DNA of 5,877 nt, taken from positions 1-5,877 of the forward strand of contig JADLDF010000130.1 of the NCBI GenBank assembly GCA_020846815.1. The letters run 5' to 3'. The DNA is from Gammaproteobacteria bacterium. Lineage in GTDB: Bacteria > Pseudomonadota > Gammaproteobacteria > Steroidobacterales > Steroidobacteraceae. The position numbers and the translations under genes were made by a program. Within the stretch, counting starts at the first letter, position 1. Every line of letters begins with the position of its first letter. Shown piece by piece: positions 1 through 5,209 of the stretch. The notes below the pieces were generated by a model, which ran no database searches, was not told the DNA's origin, and saw only the letters and a program-made list of their open reading frames with translations.

Positions 1-245
1 AGCCGCGGCTCATCAGCCAGGCCGCGACGCTCGGCTTCAGCGCCAACCTCGAATACCGCAACACGCGCAGCGAGACCTTCGTCGCCTACCTGCTCGGTCG
101 CGACGCGCTGCTGAACGACACGTTCGCGGGCGCGCCGGGCTGCTTCGTCTACGAGGCCATGCCGCGTGGGCACCGGCGCGCGGGCGTGACCGGCCGCGGG
201 CTCGAGGGGCTGGCCGACGCGCTGCTGAAGGCGCTGGGCATCTAA
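1..245 (+). CDS. C-terminal end of an unrecognised protein (5' partial)
   Basis: An open frame enters from the left edge (first full codon at 3) and ends at a TAA at 243-245, giving 80 residues. Codons are almost all G or C at the third position, as in the confident genes of this window, so the frame is credible. Segments that can be seen are LEYRNTRSETFVAYLLGRD, then a Gly/Ala-rich turn with one cysteine (FAGAPGCFVYEAMPRG), then GVTGRGLEGLADALLKALGI at the very end. The final amphipathic helix looks like the C-terminus of a globular, probably cytoplasmic protein. There is no membrane segment. I could not assign a family from this fragment and do not infer a function. It converges on the regulator at 344-838. 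The minus-strand frame covering the same bases is Arg/Pro-rich and is taken as a shadow. Confidence 0.65.
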   Translation, partial: PRLISQAATLGFSANLEYRNTRSETFVAYLLGRDALLNDTFAGAPGCFVYEAMPRGHRRAGVTGRGLEGLADALLKALGI

Positions 246-248
246 GAC

Positions 249-266
249 GCACGCGTAATGCGGTGC
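249..266 (+). terminator. possible small hairpin just after the first gene
   Basis: Four bases after the TAA lies GCACGC, loop GTAAT, then GCGgTGC. This gives six base pairs with one bulged G. There is no T-tract after it, so it is at best a weak intrinsic terminator. I see no other strong terminator in the 98-bp convergent gap 246-343. Confidence 0.2.
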
Positions 267-343
267 AGCCGTCCATGGCGCCGGAGTGCGGGCGAGCTCG
301 GGGCGGAGGTCCGTGCCCGCGGAGAGCGCAGGAGCGCGTGCGG

Positions 344-838
344 TCAGGCCGGCGTGGCCTGCGCCCCGCCCTGATCCTGCGCGACCAGCGCCGTCAGGCG
401 CTGCGCGGTGCGCAGGAACTGCTCGACGTGCTCGCGATCGAACTGCTCGAAGTGCTGCGCAAGGCCATCGGCGACGCGCAGATGGCCGCGCGTATCGCGC
501 CGCACCCAGCCGCGGCGCACCAGCTCCTCGACGCGGCGGCGCACGGTCTCACGCGGGATGCCGGTGGAGCGGCTGATCGACAGCGCGTTGCAGGCGCTCA
601 TCAGGGCCTCCTGCTGCACGGCATCGAGCACGTTCACGTGCTGCGACGGGTCCGCCTGCACCTCCGGGCTCTCGAAGAAACGCCGCACGTTGCGCTGGGC
701 GATCTCGCCGAGCACGATCGCGAGCAGCACGTCCCCCTCGTAGCGGCGCACCAGCCGCACCAGGTGCGGCCCGGTGAACTCGCTCATGAGATAGGCGACG
801 TACTGCTGATGACGATGGAACTTGTCGGAGTCGATCAT
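344..838 (-). CDS. winged helix-turn-helix transcriptional regulator
   Basis: The gene encodes a 164-residue predicted cytoplasmic DNA-binding protein. The start at 838 is preferred because a GAGGGG ribosome-binding site lies about 8 bases upstream. A longer frame back to 1009 adds a Pro/Arg-rich stretch unlike the rest. Residues 1-80 form a helical region (FHRHQQYVAYLMSEF near the start, then a second long helix around VLLAIVLGEIAQRNVRRFF) that could be a dimerisation or sensing part. Residues about 81-122 are a winged helix-turn-helix: SACNALSISRSTGIPRETVR supplies the helix pair, ending in the recognition helix, followed by RRVEELVRRGWV and the wing RRDTRGHLRV. The tail 126-152 is a further helix. 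The fold resembles MarR/GntR-like small regulators, but I cannot name the family or ligand. It is divergent from the M24 peptidase gene, whose expression it may control, and possibly its own; this is inferred from position only. Confidence 0.85.
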   Translation of the reverse strand: MIDSDKFHRHQQYVAYLMSEFTGPHLVRLVRRYEGDVLLAIVLGEIAQRNVRRFFESPEVQADPSQHVNVLDAVQQEALMSACNALSISRSTGIPRETVRRRVEELVRRGWVRRDTRGHLRVADGLAQHFEQFDREHVEQFLRTAQRLTALVAQDQGGAQATPA

Positions 839-870
839 GCAGGCCCCTCTAGCCGACCCCTCGTTGATTG

Positions 871-899
871 GTCTATGCATCATTCTAGCGGACGTGCAA
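871..899 (-). promoter_or_regulatory. candidate promoter of the winged-helix regulator
   Basis: Reading the minus strand, TTGCAC (899-894) is followed after 17 bases by ATAGAC (876-871), about 33 bases before the ATG at 838. The -35 box is good and the -10 box is weak. A better -10-like hexamer, TAGAAT (887-882), lies between them but has no matching -35. This is tentative; the match is to the general sigma-70 pattern only. Confidence 0.2.
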
Positions 900-1060
900 A
901 CGGATCCGGTCTGCAATCCGGCCGCCTCGTGGCCAATGCGCAAGCCGCGGAACGGCGGGTGAAACGCCGGAGGCCGGGAGCAACCATCGACCATAATTCG
1001 TTGCGCCACGCCCGTATTGCAGGGCCGTATGGCGCAGCCAGCGGTGTGGCCGCTCGTGGT

Positions 1061-1080
1061 GCTGGCCGCGCGCGGCCGGC
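1061..1080. repeat. 20-bp GC palindrome upstream of the peptidase gene
   Basis: GGCCGCG at 1064-1070 is followed directly by its exact reverse complement CGCGGCC at 1071-1077, a perfect 14-bp palindrome. After one mismatched pair (1063/1078) it continues with GC at 1061-1062 matching GC at 1079-1080. Its centre is about 62 bases before the ATG of the M24 gene, where an operator could sit. It may instead be chance in very GC-rich DNA. Confidence 0.4.
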
Positions 1081-1132
1081 TTGTGAGGCCTGCCGACGTG
1101 CAGCATCATGAATGCAGCCGGGGGAGAACGAA

Positions 1133-2569
1133 ATGATCGATCGCAGGACGCTGATCGGGGCGATGTCGGCAGCGGCCGCCATCGGTGGTGAGGGCATGGC
1201 CGCGCAGGCGCCGGCCGACGATCGGCCGGCCTCTTCGCCGGCCGCAGCGCCGGCGGCGCTGAACCTCGGCTTCCTGCGCACCGAACCGCTGGTCAATGCG
1301 GAGCGCGCCCGCGCCGTCATGGCACGCGAAGGTCTCGACGCCTTCGTCGTCACCCAGCCGACCAACGTATTCTATCTCGGCAACCACTGGCCGAACCTCG
1401 ACCGCATGGGGTTCCGGCACACCATGTTCGTGATCTTCCCGCGCGACCCGCGGCGGCCGGTCGCCCTGGTCATGCAGGGCTTCCTGCACTACTACCGCTA
1501 TGCCGACGACGTCGATCTGCCCGACCGCATCGTGTTCCCGTACACCGCGCCACTCGCAGCCGGCGCGGATGCGACCGGCACGACGCCGGACGGTCCTGCG
1601 CCCGGTGCCGCCGCTGCCGGAACGACCGAACCCGCGGCCGCGCCGACGCGGCTGCACCGCGTGCTCGACGAGTCGCTGCTGACGCCGCGCGAGCGCCGCC
1701 GTCGCAGCGTCTCGGCGGCCGCGCAGCCACCCTCTGCGACGCCCGACTGGGCGCTGGCGAAGGCGCTGCGGCACCTCGGCCTGGAGAAAGGCCGGCTCGG
1801 CATCGACGACCCGGAGGTCGCACGCCTGATCGCGCTGCGCGGTCTCGCGGCGCAGTGCACCGGCGGCGAGGATGCGCTGCGACGCACGCGCCTGGTGAAA
1901 TCTCCGGCGGAGCTGCGCCTGATGCGGCTCGCGTCGCGCAACAACGTCGAGGCGGCGCTGCGCACCGCCGCCGCGGTGCGCGAGCTCGGCACCACCGGCG
2001 CGCTGCGCAACCGCTTCTTCGCCGAGGCCACGCGCCTCGGCAACCGGCCGGTTTTCATCGTGATCGACGGGTCTTCGTCGGAAATCGCCGACGAGCCGAT
2101 CCGCGACGGCCAGGCGTTCAGCATCGACTGCGTCAGCAGCTGCCTGCATTATCATGGCGACTTCGCGCGCACGATCTTCGTCGGCGAGCCACGCCCGCTG
2201 ATGCGCCGCGGGACGACCGCGGTGTTCAATGCCTGGCAGGAGATCCGCAGCCAGCTGCGTGCCGGCATGCGCTTCACCGACGTGCAGCGCATCGGCCGCG
2301 AGACCATGCGCAAGCAGGGCGCCGACTTCACCGTGAACTTCACGCCGCACAGCGTCGGGCTCTGGCACACCGACCATCCGCGGCCGAGCCTGACCGAGGG
2401 CCGCACCATCGAGGGCCTGGTGCTCGAGAAGGACATGGTGCTGAGCGTCGACTGCCCGATCCTCGACACCGCCATGGGCGGCACGGTGCACCTCGAGGAC
2501 CTGATGCTCATCGCCGACGATGGCGCCACGCCGATCCACGACGTGCCGCCGAACGTGCTCGTCGCCTGA
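1133..2569 (+). CDS. M24-family metallopeptidase (Xaa-Pro aminopeptidase/creatinase fold) with Tat-type signal
   Basis: The 478-residue product resembles proline-specific aminopeptidases, which use two metal ions to release an N-terminal residue before proline. The ATG at 1133 is preferred over the in-frame ATG at 1112 because GGGGAG lies 6 bases before it. The start MIDRRTLIGAMSAAAAIGG reads as a twin-arginine signal (R4-R5, then a hydrophobic stretch), with possible cleavage near residues 24-26, suggesting a folded periplasmic enzyme. The creatinase-type N-domain covers about 43-245 (DAFVVTQPTNVFYLGNHWP at 69-87). It is interrupted at about 139-204 by an Ala/Pro/Thr-rich stretch. The pita-bread domain covers about 255-470. 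Expected metal ligands are D332, D343 (GDFART), H406 (PHSVGL) and E455 (HLED). The fourth position, usually Glu in MVLTVEP, is D440 in MVLSVDCP. Substrate specificity cannot be read from the sequence, and true proline specificity is unproven. It is divergent from the winged-helix regulator and convergent with the TonB receptor gene. Confidence 0.88.
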   Translation: MIDRRTLIGAMSAAAAIGGEGMAAQAPADDRPASSPAAAPAALNLGFLRTEPLVNAERARAVMAREGLDAFVVTQPTNVFYLGNHWPNLDRMGFRHTMFVIFPRDPRRPVALVMQGFLHYYRYADDVDLPDRIVFPYTAPLAAGADATGTTPDGPAPGAAAAGTTEPAAAPTRLHRVLDESLLTPRERRRRSVSAAAQPPSATPDWALAKALRHLGLEKGRLGIDDPEVARLIALRGLAAQCTGGEDALRRTRLVKSPAELRLMRLASRNNVEAALRTAAAVRELGTTGALRNRFFAEATRLGNRPVFIVIDGSSSEIADEPIRDGQAFSIDCVSSCLHYHGDFARTIFVGEPRPLMRRGTTAVFNAWQEIRSQLRAGMRFTDVQRIGRETMRKQGADFTVNFTPHSVGLWHTDHPRPSLTEGRTIEGLVLEKDMVLSVDCPILDTAMGGTVHLEDLMLIADDGATPIHDVPPNVLVA

Positions 2570-2607
2570 CCGCCGGCGCCGTTCGCCGCGCGACGTCGCG
2601 CCGGCGC

Positions 2608-2633
2608 GGCCCGGCCCGAGATCGGGCCGGGCC
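2608..2633. terminator. GC hairpin between convergent genes, possible bidirectional terminator
   Basis: GGCCCGGCCCG (2608-2618) and CGGGCCGGGCC (2623-2633) form a perfect 11-bp stem around the loop AGAT. It lies 38 bases after the stop codon of the M24 gene and 10 bases beyond the stop of the receptor gene, so it could end transcription from both sides. There is no T-tract on either strand, so it is not a classical intrinsic terminator. Confidence 0.55.
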
Positions 2634-2643
2634 AGGCTGGGCC

Positions 2644-4947
2644 TCAGAACCGCATGGAGAAGCGCAGCCCCACCTGCCGCTTGGGCGCGAGCGGATAGAA
2701 GAAGGCGCGCTCGGTGGCCGTGCTGCCCGCCACGTTGTTCAGTGCCGGGCTCGGGTTGATCGCCTGCGGCACGTTCAGGTTCATCTGGTCGACATAGCGC
2801 ACCACGGTGGAGGGCGTGCGATCGTCGGTGAGGTTGTCGACGAACACCGAGGCCGTCCAGCGCTCGCGCTCGAGACCCGCGCTGAGGTTCACGATGGTGC
2901 GATCGCCGGTCGAGGCGAGGTTGAAGACCTGGTCGTACTTGCGGCTGGTGTAGGAAGCATCGGCGCGGACGAAGGCCTTGGTCTGTGGACCCAGCTCGAA
3001 GCCGTAGCGGCCGAACACGCCGGCCTGGTTCGCCGGCACGCCCGCCGGATGCTTGCCCGCCACCGAAGGATTGCCGAACAGCTCGTTCGCTTCCGCATCG
3101 TTGAGCTCGACGAACTCGGCATTGACGTAGGAATAGCTGAGGCCGGCGGTCAGGCGCTCGGTCAGCGCCGCCTCGAGCTCGAGCTCGACGCCCTTCACCT
3201 CGGACTTGGCGGCATTGAGGATGTAGGACTGCGTCCCGCCCGTAGGGAAGACGAACGTGCTGGTGATCTGCTGGTTGGTCCAGTCGATGTAGAAAGCGGC
3301 GATGTTTGCCGTCAACCGCCCGTCGAGAAGCGTGCTCTTGACGCCGATTTCGTAGTTCTCGCTCTCCTCCTCGTCGGCGAACTGGATGTCCGGCGGGAAG
3401 CGCGGATCGGCATTGATCACACCCGGCTTGTTGCCGCGCGCCCAGTTCGCATAGCCCATGAGCTGCGGCGAGAATTTGTAGCGCGCGGTCACGCGCGGCG
3501 ACGTCGACTCGAACTCGCGCTCGATCAGGCCGGTCGTGGGCTTGAAGTTGCCGATGGTGTCGGTCGCGCGCCGCAGCTCGCCGGTCAGGGAGAACTGATC
3601 GGTGATGTCCCAGGCGACCGAGCCGAACACGGCCCAGTTGTCGATGCGCGTCTCGCCCGAATCGACCGGCGGCGCGGTACCGGCGAAGTGCAGCTCCACC
3701 AGCGTCCGATCGCTGGTGTAGTAGTACCCGCCCAGCATCCAGCGCACCGCGCGGTCGGACGGCGAGTCGAGGCGCAGCTCCGTGGACCACTCGTCGCGGT
3801 CCGAAACCTCGTTGCGCAGTACCGACTGGCGCCGCACGACGTCGGTCGCCGCCCGCACCGCGCCCGGCGCCATCGGGATGGTCGTCAGCGCGAGCGCCGT
3901 GGCAGCCTGGTAGGTGGAGTCGTAGCCGTACTCCGACTCGGTCGAGAAGAAGCCGGAGTTCGAGGTCAGCGTGTAGTCGCCGAGATTCCAGCGCAGGGCG
4001 GCGGAAACGCGCGTGCTCTCGCGATCGATGCCTTCCTTGCCCTGCAGCCCGGGACGGTCCAGCGTGACGGAATTCTGCTCGATGACCTCGCCGCAGTAGT
4101 ACTGGCGCGGCCTCGTCAGGTAGCAGTTGTTGCTGTAGCGGTCCTGCAGCACCACGGCCGCGAGGTCGTCGTCGTCCTTGCTGTAGCCGGCGCTGAGCGT
4201 GGCCGAGAACGTCTCGCTGGGACGGAACTCCAGCGCGCCGTTGAAGTTCTTCGACTCCTCGCCGCCGACCTTGCGGCCGTCGATGGTGTTGCGGTACATG
4301 CCGTCGAACGTATAGAAGCGCCCGTGCGCCACGTAGAAGAGCCGATCCTCGCTGATCGCGCCGCGCGACAGCAGGTTCACCTCGTAGTCGCCATAGTCGG
4401 CGGCGCGCAGGCTCACCCGGTTCTCGGGCTCGTTGCTGCCTTTCTTGGTGATGAAGTTGATCGCGCCGGAGAACGTCGCGCGGCCGAACAGCGCGGCCTG
4501 CGGCCCCTTGATGACCTCGACACGCTCGACGATGTCCATCGGGAACGCGAGGATCGAGTCGGAGTAGAGGATGCCATCGACGAAGACCGAGGCGTTGCCT
4601 TCGCCGAGGATGTTGGACATGCCGCGGATCACGGGACGGCTCACGCCGCCCTGCGCGCCGTAGCGGTTGAACTTCTCGAACGTGAAGCCCGGCGTGAAGC
4701 GCGTCAGGTCGTAGAGGTCGCGCGCGCCGGAGGACTCGATGTCGTCGCTGCTGAACGCGGCGATCGACAGCGGCACGTCCTGCAGACGCTCCTCGGCCTT
4801 GCGTGCCGTGACCACGACCTCCTCGAGCTGCTGCGCCGGCAGTGGTGCGGACAGCGGTACCAGTAAGGCCAGCGCGGCCGGCACGAGGGCCGGGTGACGG
4901 AACGGCCGGCGTGAAATCCGGCCACGGCGAACGATCTTCGCAGTCAT
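2644..4947 (-). CDS. TonB-dependent outer-membrane receptor
   Basis: The 767-residue product is a TonB-dependent transporter: a 22-strand barrel with an N-terminal plug that imports siderophores, cofactors, sugars or peptides using energy passed through TonB. The ATG at 4947 is chosen because a GGGGGGA ribosome-binding site lies just upstream and a signal peptide follows directly (basic residues, then LVPAALALLVPLSAPLPA, cleavage near residue 38). A TonB box, EEVVVTA, follows at 42-48. The plug covers about 54-170 and includes DVPLSIAAFSSDDI, RPVIRGM, FVDGI and VERVEVIKGPQAALFGR. The remainder is barrel, with alternating aromatic strands and the typical last strand VGLRFSMRF ending in Phe. 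Two cysteines, C275 and C285, lie in one predicted loop. No N-terminal STN signalling domain is present, so it is a plain transporter and not a transducer. The substrate cannot be told. It converges on the M24 peptidase and diverges from the nitrilase-like gene. No Fur-like box was recognised. Confidence 0.93.
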   Translation of the reverse strand: MTAKIVRRGRISRRPFRHPALVPAALALLVPLSAPLPAQQLEEVVVTARKAEERLQDVPLSIAAFSSDDIESSGARDLYDLTRFTPGFTFEKFNRYGAQGGVSRPVIRGMSNILGEGNASVFVDGILYSDSILAFPMDIVERVEVIKGPQAALFGRATFSGAINFITKKGSNEPENRVSLRAADYGDYEVNLLSRGAISEDRLFYVAHGRFYTFDGMYRNTIDGRKVGGEESKNFNGALEFRPSETFSATLSAGYSKDDDDLAAVVLQDRYSNNCYLTRPRQYYCGEVIEQNSVTLDRPGLQGKEGIDRESTRVSAALRWNLGDYTLTSNSGFFSTESEYGYDSTYQAATALALTTIPMAPGAVRAATDVVRRQSVLRNEVSDRDEWSTELRLDSPSDRAVRWMLGGYYYTSDRTLVELHFAGTAPPVDSGETRIDNWAVFGSVAWDITDQFSLTGELRRATDTIGNFKPTTGLIEREFESTSPRVTARYKFSPQLMGYANWARGNKPGVINADPRFPPDIQFADEEESENYEIGVKSTLLDGRLTANIAAFYIDWTNQQITSTFVFPTGGTQSYILNAAKSEVKGVELELEAALTERLTAGLSYSYVNAEFVELNDAEANELFGNPSVAGKHPAGVPANQAGVFGRYGFELGPQTKAFVRADASYTSRKYDQVFNLASTGDRTIVNLSAGLERERWTASVFVDNLTDDRTPSTVVRYVDQMNLNVPQAINPSPALNNVAGSTATERAFFYPLAPKRQVGLRFSMRF

Positions 4948-5205
4948 TGGCAATCCCCCCCTAGTCCGACAAGACGGACTTCCCGCCCCGAGTGTAGTCC
5001 GTGACGGGCCGCGGACCCACAGAACTCTGGTGCGGGCGTACCGGGTGGCTCGGCAGCTCCGGAACGGACCTCTGGCGCCCCCGGATCTGCGCGTCGCGGC
5101 CGGTGGCCCTGATATCGTATCGGCGGGCACTGGAACCGCACCCGACGAGGTCATGCCCGGCATGCCGCAGAGATTCCCCGCCACCGCCCTGCTCTGCCAC
5201 GCGCC
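4948..5205. promoter_or_regulatory. divergent control region between TonB receptor and nitrilase-like gene
   Basis: This 258-bp gap should contain promoters for both flanking genes. On the receptor side it holds a ribosome-binding site, an 18-bp dyad at 4963-4980, a repeat of TAGTCCG, and a TACACT hexamer (minus strand, 4996-4991) that could be a -10 box but has a poor -35. On the nitrilase side no convincing promoter is seen, and only a short reading frame (5162-5209) is notable. Longer frames crossing the gap look like shadows. Confidence 0.45.
4963..4980. repeat. dyad AGTCCG-N6-CGGACT in the receptor leader
   Basis: AGTCCG (4963-4968) and CGGACT (4975-4980) are exact reverse complements around the 6-base spacer ACAAGA. 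The element starts 16 bases upstream of the receptor ATG, next to its ribosome-binding site. It could be an operator or, if transcribed, a small leader hairpin affecting translation. A further copy, TAGTCCG at 4995-5001, repeats 4962-4968 with a 33-bp shift, about three turns of the helix. Confidence 0.45.
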
Positions 5206-5209
5206 ATGA
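5162..5209 (+). CDS. possible 15-residue leader frame overlapping the nitrilase-like start
   Basis: A short frame, MPQRFPATALLCHAP, starts at ATG 5162, with GAGG at 5147-5150 about 11 bases before it. An alternative in-frame ATG at 5153 is too close to the GAGG. Its TGA (5207-5209) overlaps the ATG (5206-5208) of the next gene as ATGA, a layout often seen in translational coupling. The next gene has no clear ribosome-binding site of its own, which fits coupling. The frame is very short and may be chance. Confidence 0.2.
   Translation: MPQRFPATALLCHAP

Larger units (their letters stand above)
839..1132. promoter_or_regulatory. divergent control region between regulator and M24 peptidase
   Basis: This 294-bp gap carries no credible gene. 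Frames crossing it are Arg/Ala/Pro-rich shadows. It must contain the promoters of both flanking genes. Visible elements are a CGGATCCG palindrome at 901-908 with ATCCGG repeated at 904-909 and 916-921, a CATAAT box at 992-997 on the plus strand without a recognisable -35 partner, and a long GC palindrome at 1061-1080. A GGGGAG ribosome-binding site at 1121-1126 sits 6 bases before the ATG at 1133. No promoter can be assigned with certainty. Confidence 0.5.

Noticed and set aside
37..276. 79-codon minus-strand frame at the left edge
   Set aside because: Almost entirely Arg, Ala, Pro and Ser. It is a shadow of the plus-strand gene that ends at 245.
839..1009. N-terminal extension of the regulator to an ATG at 1009
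   Set aside because: The added residues are Pro/Arg-rich and unlike a structured domain, whereas the ATG at 838 has a good ribosome-binding site.
263..1111. A 282-codon plus-strand frame opposite the regulator
   Set aside because: The opposite strand encodes a clear winged helix-turn-helix with a ribosome-binding site. The plus-strand reading is His/Arg/Ala-rich and lacks a credible start signal.
1106..3790. An 894-codon minus-strand open frame across the M24 gene and the receptor's 3' part
   Set aside because: It overlaps two well-supported genes in other frames and reads as Arg/Ala-rich low complexity with no recognisable domain.
1855..4866. A 1003-codon plus-strand open frame running from the M24 gene across the receptor gene
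   Set aside because: It lies out of frame with the M24 gene and antisense to the TonB receptor, whose signal peptide, TonB box, plug and last strand are unmistakable. Its Arg/Ala/Val-rich translation shows no domain. Long antisense frames are common in DNA this GC-rich.
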